Assembly (NCBI RefSeq): GCF_030463535.1
Contig: NC_132887.1
Location: 21,532,943 to 21,596,942 of the forward strand
Direction of reading: 5' to 3'
Length of the DNA: 64,000 bases
Source: Salminus brasiliensis
Lineage: Eukaryota; Chordata; Actinopteri; Characiformes; Bryconidae
The first letter of the stretch is position 1; the number at the start of each line of letters is the position of its first letter. The notes under the pieces are model-generated. The model was not told where the DNA came from. It did no database searches and saw only the letters and a list, made by a program, of their open reading frames with translations. Position numbers and translations under genes: made by a program. Positions 24,335 through 37,400 of this stretch are shown here, in pieces.

Positions 24335-24575
24335 TATCAACAGACCACTTCATTAAAACCACCTCCTTGTTTCCACACTCATTGTCCATTTTATCAGCTC
24401 CACTTACCATATAGGAGCGCTTTGTAGTTCTGCAATTACAGACTGTAGTCCATCTGTGTTTCTCTGCATACTTTGTTAGCCTCCTTTCACCCTGTTCTTC
24501 AATGGTCAGAGCATGTATTTTTTGGGTGGTGGGTGGTGCATTTTGCAATAACACTGTTGTGGTGGTGGCATGTTC
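24335..24575. mobile_element. MITE (CATTAAAACCACCTCC type)
   Basis: Carries the fish repeat signature TTTATCAGCTCCACTTACCA..CTTTGTAGTTCTGCAATTAC..TTCACCCTGTTCTTCAATGG. Non-coding. Confidence 0.6.
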
Positions 24576-24664
24576 ACAACCGATTCTTCATTTAGAAAGG
24601 CATGTAATACCTGCTGTAGAAGCCATCCTCTTTTAGTCCATATCTTTTTCTGCAGACAGCGTGA

Positions 24665-24985
24665 TGTTTACTCACAGAATCCCTTCTTCCCTCGACCAGT
24701 GCAATGTTCTGTGTGCCACTGGCTGCAACCCAAACTGAAAGCATGATCGATCCTTCCCCATGCTTAACAGTTGGAACTGTTCAGCAGTCCACAGAACTTC
24801 CAAAATGCATGAGGCTTGTTTAGATGTTCCTCTAAAAATGTCTGCTGCAGAATTTTGTGATGAGGTCACAGGAAAGCTTTTCTTCTAATGACTCTTCCAT
24901 AAAGACAGAACAGTGCATCAGCGTCAGCACTCTAGAGCCTGCCTAATCTCCCTAAAGGTCTGTTGTGGTTAAACAGGGGGTTTGG
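24665..24985 (-). mobile_element. Tc1-like transposase fragment, family of three
   Basis: Clearest of the three copies: on the minus strand an open stretch reads PTVKHGEGSIMLSVW, closely resembling the PTVKHGGGS(I/V)M motif of Tc1 transposases. Frame broken on either side. Confidence 0.65.
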
Positions 24986-25112
24986 GTGCCTCAACATGTG
25001 CATTTACTTACTTTAATTCCAATACCAAGATTATCTAATCAATTCTTCCTTAAAGTAAATCAGGTGAGCTACTGGTGGAACTGAACAAATCCAAACAGTG
25101 GCTGGATTTGTG

Positions 25113-25968
25113 TCCTATGAGTCCAAATGTTTGTGGATGCCCATTTTAATGCATGCATTGAGATTGGTGCACTTTACGTTGCACCAATTGCTGACACAGA
25201 TGTGCAAATGTATGCACACACACAGCTTGTCTAGTCCCTGCAGAAAAGTACTAGAATGGGACTCTTTGGAGTGGATAAACATAAACCTATTGGCATCATG
25301 CCTAATGCCAAGCATGCTCTAGAGGAGTATAAAACTCCCAGCATTGAGCTGTGGAGCAGTGGAACTGTGATGATACTCTATCCAATACTTTTGGGATGAG
25401 CTGGGAAGTTAAGGATGAGGTGGGGTGGTGATCATCCAACATCCTGACCTCACTAATGCATTTAGTGAGAAGAGCATTAGTGAGGTCAGGATGTTGGATG
25501 ATCTTCTCACTAAATGCAATCAAATCCTGACCTCACTAATGCTCTTCTCACTAAATGCAATCAAATGAGTGTCTGTTCACACACACACTGCAAACACTGC
25601 AAACACTGAGGTGATGGAATATATACATGTATAATTTATGTCAGTTAAGTTACACTATATGGACAAAACTATTGGGACACCTGCTCATTCATTGTTGCTC
25701 ATTCCTGCTTCTATTGGAGTAACTGTCTCTACTGTCCAGGGGAGGCTTTGACTGTCCATCGCATTGCTGTGAGGATTTGATTGCATTTAGTGAGAAGATC
25801 ATCCAACATCCTGACCTCACTAATGCTCTTCTCACTAAATGCAATCAAATCCTCACAGCAATGCGATGGACAGTCAAAGCCTCCCCTGGACAGTAGAGAC
25901 AGTTACTCCAATAGAAGCAGGAATGAGCAACAATGAATGAGCAGGTGTCCCAATAGTTTTGTCCATAT
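25113..25968 (-). mobile_element. Tc1-like MITE (minus) disrupted by inverted internal duplications
   Basis: The two outer ends match the family at 143-650: 25117 has the distal end (GTCCAAATGTTTGTGGATGC) and about 25958 the proximal end (TTTGTCCATATAGTG). In an intact copy the sequence at 25459 should join directly to that at about 25827. Instead ~370 bp of inverted and direct copies of the same element and its right flank sit between. Confidence 0.75.
25430..25503. repeat. Perfect 30-bp inverted repeat
   Basis: Arms 25430-25459 and 25474-25503 are exact reverse complements (GATCATCCAACATCCTGACC.. and ..GGTCAGGATGTTGGATGATC) with a 14-bp loop. Confidence 0.92.
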
Positions 25969-26046
25969 AGTGTATCAATAACTTAACTGACATAAATTAT
26001 ACATGTATATATTCAATCACCTCAGTGTTTGCAGTGTGTGTGTGTG
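25579..26046. repeat. Giant near-perfect inverted repeat (~219-bp arms, 30-bp spacer)
   Basis: Left arm 25579-25797 and right arm 25828-26046 are reverse complements apart from a 6-bp indel, a 9-bp tandem difference and isolated mismatches. The arms cover a MITE end and also ~75 bp of non-element flank up to a GT/CA tract. It can form a very long hairpin. Confidence 0.9.
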
Positions 26047-26059
26047 TGTGTGTGTGTGC

Positions 26060-26384
26060 ATGATAAAGCACTGCGGCTAAGTTGAGCTGTCCGTCAGCAC
26101 CACCCCGGGCTGAACAGCGACCCTCTTGCTCCTCCACAGCAGCGCTCGCTACGCGTTCCACCAATCAGAGGCCGAGCACACACACAAACACACACACACA
26201 CACACACACACACATGCATGCACACATACTCGTTACCGTGCTGCCTTTAGCCCCGACAAGGAGAGCACGAGCATCATGCTACACACCGTGAGCTCGTGCA
26301 CGGTGTGTTCCACTGCTGAGGTTTGAGGTGTTGTGTCTGACCGCTCGAGCTCTACAGAGCAGGCTGGAGAAGCAGACTGTCAAC
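26060..26384 (+). promoter_or_regulatory. disp2 promoter and 5' UTR (putative)
   Basis: Locally GC-rich stretch just upstream of the ATG, with a CCAAT box within ACCAATCAGAG (CCAAT at 26161-26165) and a (CA)n tract immediately downstream of it (about 26178-26216). The large inverted repeat ends at about 26046, so any proximal promoter is squeezed into ~340 bp. No TATA box is obvious. Confidence 0.5.
26178..26216. repeat. (CA)n microsatellite
   Basis: CA tract between the CCAAT box and the start of disp2. Confidence 0.9.
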
Positions 26385-26464
26385 ATGGACGCGGTTTCCG
26401 TCCTCGGTGAGCGAGATGATGCTGAAATAACAGACGCCAGCGCGACAGAGGGACCTGCTCAGAG
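26385..26464 (+). CDS. disp2: disp2 coding exon 1
   Basis: ATG in strong context (A at -3, G at +4); 26 codons plus two bases, donor GTAGGC. Acidic N-terminus. The start is inferred from phase match with exon 2 and from the promoter-like sequence upstream. Confidence 0.75.
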
Positions 26465-29400
26465 GTAGGCTACGTGTTCCTGTTTGTGGTCAGATTTAAA
26501 GCGGTCAGCAGCGGTACAGTCACCTTTCCAGCGTCATTGTTCTCGCGATTACATTCAACACACCTCCGTGCGCTGTAACTCGAGCTAATTCACACCACAG
26601 TGGGGTTTTATTTACTGTTAAGCAGGCACACAGCTCTGGATTTGGTCAGTCCACTCAATAACATTGGACAAGTGCACTGGTTTAGTGCTCTCCAGTCAGG
26701 GGAATAAACTCCAGACTCACCATAAAAAGTAGTACAGACACTAAAAGCACAGAGTTTGAAGAACACCTTGAAAATATGCTGACTTTATAAATACACACAT
26801 ATATATATATATATATATACATGCATTAGGGGTGTGACGATAAAACAGGTTTCAGGTTCGATATGATTTGTGATGCCAAGGTCAAGATTTAGTTTGATTA
26901 TAGTCTTATAATCATCATCTTGATTCTTGTTTATATGATAATTAAAATCAAGACAGATTTGGGTCAGAGACACATCCCAGTAGCACCCCACCTTGGGTCC
27001 GAGTAGCATCCCACCTGGCCGATAGACTTCACTGTTTGGTGATGTCGGGTGCCCAAAATTGAATGTACACTGTAATCCCACAGGTCTGTCGTACTCAAAT
27101 CTGCATATATCCCACATATTACTCAGCTTAGGTGAATATGTGTGGTTGTTTTCCAGATCTTTGAGTTGAATCAGCCTTTAATAGTTGAGTTTAGTCTATT
27201 GCCACTGGCAAATGGATAATGACTGGACCGTGCAAACTGCAACCTGCTCTGATGTTGGATGCACCCACTTTTACCATGTAGAAGTCTCCTGTGAACCTCC
27301 TGTTCATCTTTAGCTGATGTTTACTCACAGAATTTACTGGCGTTTAATTGAATACATTCTTCCCTCAATGCGTGAAATGTTCTGTGTGCCACTGGCTACA
27401 ACACAAACTCAGAGCATGATCAATCCACCTCTGAGCTTAACAGTTGGAAAGGTGGTCTGGTCTTGTTTAGATGTTCCTTTGAAAACATTCCTCTTCTTCT
27501 AATGAATCTTCCATGAAGTTCAAACATACATTCTGCTTAATCTCTTTAAAGGTTTATTGCAGTCAGGAGGTTTGGGTGCCCCAAAATTTGCATGTACCTA
27601 CTCTAATTCCAGCACCAGTTCTTTATTAAAGTAAACCATATTGATGCTTTTCAACAAGTCCATTGACTGAGTCAGATGTGCTATTTCAGTAATATACAGT
27701 GGGTTTTGCATTCTGGCCTTGTCCTTCACCCTTTACTCACAGTCAGTATGTGGCCATTCCCCCAGGCTACATTGTCTTATGTATGCAGTTATAATTTTTA
27801 GAATGATAAGCTGCCTGGTCATAGAGTTGTAGGCTGTAAGAGCAAGTTTCTGTACTGCTTAATGTGACTCTGTGATGGCTGAGTGCTGCAGTGCTCACTC
27901 TTGTATTTCCACAATATTATAATGTAAGATTGCTTTTGCTGGTTACTGGTCATGAAGACTGAAAAATAAAACGACTAAAGCATTAAACATATTCAGGGTT
28001 ATTCATAAGACAGGTTTCAGGTTCAATATGATTTGTGATACCGAAGTCAACATTTAGTTGAATTATAATGTCTTGATTCTTGTTTATAGGATCATTAAAA
28101 TCAAGACAGATTTGGGTCAGAGACACATCCCAGTAGCACCCTACCTTGGGTGCGAGTTGAATCCCACCTGGTTGATAGACTTCTTTATTTGGTGATGTCG
28201 GAGAGCATAGTTTAATGTACACTGTAATCCCACAAGTCTTTCGTATGTAAAACTGCATATATCCCACATATTACTCAACTTAGGTGAATATGTGTGGTCG
28301 TTTTCCAGATCTTTGATTTGAATAAAAAAGTGAAGGCTGAAGAATGAAAGACTAAAACATTAAAATATTCAGGGTTATTCATCAGATTTTGGGTCAATTT
28401 AACTCAAAATATTCAACAAATGTATTAAGACCTTGTTAGATTTTTGTATTCTGTATTTGAGTTTAGTATCTTAAATTCATTCAACCTAAACTTTTAAATG
28501 TGTTTAACAAAGCGCAAATTCAATTTGGTGAACTTACCTGGGTTTACAGAGTAAGGAAAATGTCTACTGGCAATTTGATGCAAAGTAGTGATGACAGCTG
28601 ACCTTCCAAACATCACATGCCAACGTCATAATAACGTAAATTAAGAACATTTAATTGTGATGGATGGCGGCCAAAATCCAACGTCTGCTGAGCTCACAAA
28701 TCGTGAAATTTATGGTGTTAGGTAACCAAAAATCTATCTAACGCTGGAGCTTGACATCACGACGAGTGTTGGTTTTTGATTGATATTCGACTTTGATTTC
28801 CAAAGTGTCTTTCTGATGTCAAATTGATGTTCGATGCCTGCTGGGATGTCCATGTATCCATTTGTATGTAGTAGTTGGTGTAGCATAGTAGGTAACAAAA
28901 CAGGCCTTTCTGACAAGGGTTTGATTCCCTGACTGGGCAAGCACACAAGGCTACACCAGTAAGAGTCATTGAACAAGATTCCTAATCCTACATTATATAA
29001 TCCTACAATATATGGATTCTACACAAGGGGGCGCAGTTAGCACTCAGAGCTTTTTTTTGTGCTTCCCAATGACTGTAGGTTGCTGTGGTTCCAATCCCTT
29101 CTGTTGCCTAAAAATGAAGTCAAAATTGACAGTCTTGTTGTCAAATTTCCAACCAGTGTTTGTGAAGTAGAGGCCAGATGCCGGGCCAGACACGCCTACT
29201 CATTTAGTAGACCCGCCCCCCTTCTCCCAGACCCAGTGTGTCTCAGACTTACGCCTTACAACGCTAAAGCAGAACAGATATTTCCCCTGAATTCCCAGTT
29301 TGTCCAGAAAGTGTAAGATTTCAACAGTAAAACTGCAGATCATGTGTTTCATTACGAAATAATTTACCTTTTCATCAAATTACAGAACTAGAGCTCAGCT

Positions 29401-32400
29401 CTGTTTCCGGCTGAGACAAACAGAACTTACGGTCTAGTTTAACCCGAGCTGCTGCTGCAAGAGAGCATGCGCCAATGACAAAGAAAAAAATGTTTTAAAT
29501 GGTAGTACGATTAATTAGCTAGTTCACAGCTACTCCATGTGAACAGAATGATCCTGCAGAGAGGGTCTCTTCCAGCCAAGGCTGTTAATTACTTAATTCC
29601 TAAGTGTAACCCCACCCTTTTACGATAAAGCAGAATAACGCACAGGGACAACTAACTGCTGGAATTAGACACTGAGGATGGAAAGACAGTTTAGAGGAAA
29701 AAATGCGAGGAAAATGGGCTGTTTTGTCATAGAAACATTTAAGGATGGACGGAGCTACACATCATACTGCAACCAGCCAGCAGAGGCACAAGACCTGTGG
29801 TGGCTTCAAACCCTTGTCAGAAAGGGCAAATTGGTCAGAACGTTTTGTTACCTACTATGCTACACCAACTACTACATACACATGGATATGTGGACATCCC
29901 AGCAGGCACCGGATATCAATTTGACATCAGAAAGACACTGAACTCAAACGTTGAAACAGTGGTTAGAGCTCTGATATTGATAACAGGGTTGTGGGTTCGA
30001 TTCCCGGGCTCGGCAAGCTGCCACTGTTGGGCCCTTGAGCAAGGCCCTTCACCCTCTCTGCTCCCTGGGCACTGGAGTTGGCTTCTAAGAGCTGTTCACT
30101 TCTAAGAGATGTTGTGCCGTTCATAGTCTTTTCTATAGTCACTGATGCTTCCCATCAATTACACTATATCTGGGTTTCACAGACATTAATTAAGCCTATT
30201 CCTGGACCATATTTCCTATTCAATGAAGAATCTCTATTCAAAATGCTGTGTAGTCCAAGATCTAGGTTTGGGAAACCAATCCTTTATCTCCTTGTGCATC
30301 CTTTAATCAACAAAGTCATCCTTTAACACTGTATTGAATGTCTTACATCCTTAATATCCATACTGTAACACTACACCTTAATGAGTGCACTCACAAGACC
30401 TTAACCTTTCTAATGAATGCGGCCATAAATCCACTGCTGATAACACCAGTATACTCTATCACATATAAAGAAAAGAGCTACCACTGATGAATATCAGACC
30501 TGTTATGAAATGATACGTCTGACATACATAATTGATCAAGATCTCTAAAGGTCAATCATTTGTTCTGCTACTTCTCTTAGCTCACCCATCAGGTGACCCG
30601 GTTTAATAAGGACAAACATGCCATCAAACAATATGCAGGAAATGAGAACATTCAACAGGAGTGAAGCATCTCAGGTCACCGTACACACTTAAGCATGGCC
30701 TTTGGCTGAAGAATGAGTAGATGACTCTGGATAGCTAACGCAAGAGACCTCAAAGCTTAACCATGAGCTTCAACATGTCCAGTTCTTTAACACTGGCTTT
30801 TTTTTTTACTTGGCTCATATCGAACATTATGTGACAGATTTTAGCCTAGCACTGACAATGCTGCCATTCCCATAGCTAATTACTTGAATTGAAAACTGTC
30901 TGGCTTGACAAACCAGATGGGAAACACCACAAGGCAGAATAAGAACAAGATGAACTGAAGTCGACCAAACTGGATAATAAAAATGGATGAAAATCGACTG
31001 CTTATTTTACTAACATTCCATCATCCTCATCCACAGATCAAAAGATTTTTTACTTGTAATTAATTTGAATTTTTAGGAATTGTGGATATTATAAAAATAT
31101 ACGCTAAGAAAAGATACGCACAGTAACAGGGCTGTCTTAAGAGTTTGATGATGCAAAGGAATATTTCATTAATTCCTAATTATTACTGTGGAATTCCCTT
31201 TTTTGAAAACACACGAGGACTGCAATTTATGGCACCCATGCAAAAGCAGTAACAGGTTCTGATTAAATGTCTCTATGCATCTCCTACAGGTGAAAATCCA
31301 GATCACTATATAGAGCACTGTTACAGGGATCAGAATTTCCGACACCTAATTATGTGTGTAAGCTTTTGCTCAGAGACGCTGTGTGTGAATCTTCACACTT
31401 CATTATGGGTTTTCCATCATTTGTACATTAAATATTATGATGCATTGTGGGATTGTTCCAGTGCACTTAAAATGTGGCACCGCTACAAAATGGCAGAACC
31501 CCAAGGTAGTGCATTATATAGTGAACAGGGCACAGCTTCGGACTCAGCTATTGTAAATATGCATAAATTGGTCATCACTGTAAATGATTTCACAATGTGT
31601 TTATAACTAAGTACACATATAAACTGGTCAGAAGTTTACATACACTCATCATGGACATGAATCTCCTGACAATTGTGAGCTTTCAGTGATGTCTTTAAAC
31701 CAGCCTGATCTCCTAGTAAAAGCATCCAGACTGGTCGTTTGTTACCGTCTTGTAAAACGACCCATTGTTACGTTCAGAGTAAACACAACCTCTAGTGTTG
31801 AAGAAAAGACTACAAGCGACTGCTCTAAGAGTCGACTCACAATGGAAAACTGCCACACAACTGTTGACTCGTCAAAAACAATGTTACAACATTACCAACT
31901 ACAGCAAAGACTACAAAAATGCAAATATCTGACTCCTTGAACGCTTACACCCCTTTCACCTGCCCTTCGACAACTTCATAAAAGTGCACTTTCAGGAGGT
32001 GCTTAGGACTTAGAGCAAGAATTGGGACAGGGCCATTATCTCCCAGCACAGTTTTTTTCTATTCTACAGCGCCACCAGTGGACAGGTGAAAAAACAATCA
32101 AATAGGTCGACCTATGTGGACGTTTTTATGTGAGATCATGTTGCATCAAAGGTGGCTGTGGAACGGATAAAGCCGGCTAACATTAGGCTTTGGAAATGGC
32201 CAGCCCAAAGACCAGACCTCAACCCTGTCAGAATTATTTGGACTGCATTTTAAAGTTGAATTGAACGCTACCAGTTCTGCTAAGATCAAATACCAAAAGG
32301 CTCTGGTAAAGATGAATTTGGTAAGGGACATTTAACCAAACCTTAGGTGTGCTCTGTGTAGTTTTCACTATTTAATTTTTTCTATTAAAGATGTACATTT

Positions 32401-34363
32401 TACACTCATTCATCCCTACAAAAAAGAAATCATTGACAGCCCAATATTGCCATGTAATTTATATCCATCGAGGGATCCGGATCGAGGGAAAATAACCTGT
32501 TTGGGACTTCCCTAGTAACTAACTGTTAAATTGTCCTAATTTAAGTGATGCAAGTTGTATTCTGGTAGAATTACTCAAATATGTCTAGAATAGGTTCAGT
32601 AAGCTTATAATGTTTATACAACATTCTCTTAACAAGAAATATTAGATACATTGCCATCATTTCTTTGCATTTTACAGCCAGAGTGTGCAGAGATATGGTA
32701 CATTTACCCAGTAAAACTGGGTACAAAAACATATTTGCAATGGCATAAATTACAAAGATGAAAGTGAAGTGCTGTGGGTGTTCAGCTATGCATACTGAAC
32801 ATTCTACTAGCGTCTGGAAACTCAAGAGAATAGAATGTGTGAACTAATGTATTCTGGTTCATGTTACATATTCAGCTTTGGTTTGTTTTCCATTCTACCT
32901 TCTAGTTCAATGTCTGTATGAACAATGCTTACAGTGTTTAAATATGCAGGCAGAGCTCTAAGCGCTTAAAGCTCACATGGTCAGTTTACTAGATGGTGGT
33001 TTAATTTGATGTAAAAACTACAGTTCTAGTAAAAAAAAATCATTATAGAACCATCATGTTATCGGGAGGACATTTGATAATTGAAGGGTTTCCACACACT
33101 TACATGCTTTATTTACAGAACCCACTGCATGGGTTTAACTCCTTAATCAGGCTATTAAGGTGCAGAAAGTGTTATTACAAACTTCTATTACCAGAGAATA
33201 GCGCCACCAGTTTGCATTACCTTGGTGTGTAATAGGCCTTGGAGTGTTAAGGGGTTAAGAAACCCAAATTGGTTATTCTATGGCTTTAATCTGAAGAACC
33301 CTTTTAAACATTCATACCTTGTTCGTTGTGCGTACCTGTTGACTGGAGTGAACAGTCTGGCTTTATCTGACTGAGCTGCAGCATCTCCACCGCCTTTGCT
33401 GTGATAATGATAAATGATCTGAAGTGACTGGGGAGTGAAGAAGTGCTAAGCAGATGGTGAGAGGATAGCACTCCCGCTCTGGTGGACAAGCTCCAGCAGA
33501 GGCTGCTATGACTCATGTCTGAGCATGACTCTCTTAGGAGAAGCCTTGCACACGCCTGGGCCCTTCTGTGCAGGCCTTTGATTTGTTAATCAAAGGGTTT
33601 TGTGCTGCATTATTATCTGCTGTTGTTTACGTTGCTTAAAATGGACACACGCGTCCCGCACACAAAAGAAAATGGCTCAAGCTCCCAAAGGAGGGCCGCA
33701 GCGAACAGGCCAAGTAGATGAGGCTGCTTAATTGGAGATCCAAATTGATCCAAATGAGGATGAAGAATGACTCGTGTCCAACAGCAAACACAATCACATT
33801 TCATCGCGAAAGATTCTCGGCCATTGGAACACGTGTTTCACGACTTGGGCCCACATGAAATCTAACAGTAGAAAGTACAGATCATGAGGTAGTTTACACC
33901 AATGACTTTTGTAAACATGGATACTGTGGTCCAATCCCTTTCCTGTCTCTGTCCCTTCCCTGTCTGCAATGTTGCAACCAGAGTCTGTGCAGTAGAGACT
34001 TGAGACAGACTTGCCCAGTTATTTGGCAGACCAGCCCAGACCATCTCCCAGAGATTTTCTCCCAGACCAAGCGTTTCCCAGACCGCCTTTATTGAACTAA
34101 AAATCCAGTTAGCTGTAATGTCTGGTAAGTGTAATCTATCAACATGAAAAGTGCAGTTCATGTAAGTTCTTACTCCATGTAATGTCCAGAAAGGATACGA
34201 TTAAGGTCCTGCAGACGGTCTCTCCTGAGCTCATTAACACTAGCCATAAAGTAATATCAACATGAATGCAATGGCATGTTTGGTACTTAACACAGTAGTT
34301 TGGACAAAAATCAGTAGTTTATAGGATCACCTATTTCGCATTGCCATTTTAGCATTGGACCTC

Positions 34364-34417
<54 letters not shown>

Positions 34418-37400
34418 TTGTCATCAAGGCAAAGTTTGCTTCTTTAGTTTTTAGTTAGAGCTAATGTAGCTAGTACTGGAAGCATATACCACACTAATTA
34501 GCACTGTGCGAACTGCATACTCAAATCATCTCTCACATTTGCCATTGTCTCGACTTGTTGAAAGAGCATTTGTTTTTTCCCTTTTAATCTGCTTTCCAAT
34601 CAGAGCCATGAACACAAAGCAGATCTCCAAGATCTCTTTTTTAGACAGAGAACACAGTCCCACTACTCCACAGCTCAATGCTGGGGGGCTTTATACCCCT
34701 CTAGCCCACGCCTGGTATTAGGCATGGTGCCAGTAGGTTCATGTTTACCTGCTCCAGAGAGTCCTATTCTATTGGTAATAATTCTCTTCAGGGACTAGAC
34801 AAGCTGAGTGTGTGTAGTTCTTGTAGGTTCTTCTCAAAGCACCCCTAAGCACCCTTTAAGACATTTATTTTAACCAGAAAATAACATGTCCCTACTGCTG
34901 CTGCCCCATATAGTAGATCTTTACTTGGTCATGCGCAACTAAACTCGGCCAGCAGCAGAGTCTCAGTCCAGTGAACCACGCTTTTATGTAGCAGTCCGGT
35001 TGTGATCCAGCCTGGTTCACTACAGGCTGAAATTTTGTAGCCTAGTGCTGTGGGTTGTGGGCTGTGGGGTGTTCTCCCCTACTGTCTGTTTGCAGCAGCG
35101 CTGCAGGGGCATATATATTTTGCAGAGCCTTTGGATTTACCACCACGCAACATCAAGCCTCCTCGCTACTGTCAGCTCAGCCAAAAGCAGAAATCATACT
35201 CATGCTGCCTGAGGCGCCTGTGTGGAGCGTGCAGCACCAGGGGACATTTCTTTACAGTGCCCTTCACTAGCTCAGCGCAGGAATGGTTTATGCACGATTA
35301 GCAGAGCTGGGGAGAAAGCTTTACAGTAGCACTGGAGCCAGAGTACTACATCAGGACTACTTTCTCTAAGATGACCTAGCTGCGCAGTGGCACTAAAGGC
35401 TTTACTAGAAAAATACTTCCTCCAGTGCAAGAGTGTTAAACAGGGTGCCTTCTGAGCCACAGCTCTGCAGAGTTTAGCGTTCAGACTCATTAAACACACT
35501 GGATCAGCTAATTAGCAATTAGCATGTGACCTCAGAGTGTCAGAAGGAGGAAAAAGCTAATATCTGTAGAGCTGTGACCCTAAAGGAACCCAGTTTGACA
35601 CCCCTGCTTTAGTGTGTCAGGGAGAGCAGTGCACAGACTAATTTTTCGGTAGTTAAAGCAGCAGTCCTTAAGTCTAACATATTTCTTATACAAACAGTGG
35701 TCTGGTAGGTTGTGGGAGTTTTCCTGGCAATGTCACATCTTTACGTACTTGCTTCACATGCACAGCCTCTAAAAGAGGATCCAGCACCATTAGCTGGTTA
35801 CCTGAGCAACGAAGGCCCTGCTAATGGTGCTGATACAAACAGAACGGCTACTTTGAGAGCTATGGCAAACATGGAGATACCAGAATGGCAAACTCATGCA
35901 GTCTTCATCTGCTCATTCACCTACTGTCAAACCAAAGAAACTGACTAACGTAAACTTGGAGTGATTAGATTCATCTGCACAATGCAAATTTTAAAAGTAC
36001 TCTACCGCATGCTTGATGCAATTACACATTCTCACCAGAGAGGTCTCTAAATCCTCAAATCCCCCCAAAAAACATGTGGACTGTCAATCGAAACAGTTTC
36101 ATATGTTTGGACATCTTCATGTGTTTCCATAGCATCATCATCTCCAAATTTATGACATTTCATAAGATTTACTTTGCAGACAGATATAGATTTTTTTGTA
36201 AACCACACCTACTGCATGTTCACCCTTTAGGTGGATGTAACGCAATATCATTTTAATAGCAAAAAAACCCCAAAACAAAATAGTGACAGCTAGAGAATTT
36301 AGATAAATCTATTACAATTAGAAAAATCAAAGAGGATGTGTCACAAGGCAGGATTTCTCAGTTAGCCAGATAACCTAAGCCCAAAGTCAAGCCTGTCCAA
36401 TAGCAGTGTCTCTTAACTCTTAACTTATTGGACATACTAGACTCGTTTTGTTATTCCAAACTAGACGGTTTAAGATTTGGGTTGAGGTTAAGGGAACTAA
36501 ATGTAACAGATATTTTAAGAATCTGACTTACCCCAGCTAACATGTCCATGTGCTGTCTGTATGGTTAACCCGACTGTGAACCAGAAAGTTTTGTCCTCGA
36601 GTTCCACATTGTCACCACATATGGCGCCCATTTCAGATTAAGGTGGGCTGTACTGATAGGGACCATTTGGGAAGCCTAATTGGATCCCAGTAAAAACACA
36701 GGTACAAACCCACTCAGAGCCCATGCCCACCTGGAACCCACCTAGTCCACATTCCACTTTTGTGAGCCCCACATGAGCATGTTGGCTGTGGATGATTAGA
36801 ACATGGTTAGAGAGGATTTTGGAGGAGCCTGTCTTATTGAAACCTCAGATTTAGTTTTAGGTTTGCTCTTGATTGTTAAAGTGAGTGGTATCACCAGGGC
36901 AGGATCCTGAGAGCTCTCTGAGAAAGAAGCAGTATCATTTCCACTCACTCTGCTTTCAGGTGATACATTACATTAACACAATTTTATCCTTCAGCTAACA
37001 AAGCCTACTTTTGCCAGTGATTACACTGATGTAATTTACGCCATTCATGTGGAAATGTACACCTTTTGAATTGAGTAAATTATTGTTATATTAAATTATT
37101 TAGGTGTGAGTAGTCCCCTGTAATAGGCTATGCACTGAGTTGGTCTGTACAGTAGCGGAAATGGCCTGAAGGAAGGGTGATTAAGTGGGCTCTGTGTATG
37201 ATGCTAGTGTGTAATATGGTATAAAGGCCAACGAAATTGCCTTAGGGCGTCTATTCAGATCAGGCAGCCGGGTCTGGCTCATAAAATAGGTAAATGTTGG
37301 CTCTGGCTGAGAATGAAAGATGAACAATGTGTATGGCCATCTGACAAGTACAATGTATTTTTTTATTAAAGCCATCACAGGCTCTCATACACTCAGTGAT

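Noticed and set aside
25579-26046. CRISPR-like or phage-type repeat structure
   Set aside because: The repeats are one inverted pair made of a eukaryotic MITE and its flank, not regularly spaced short repeats.
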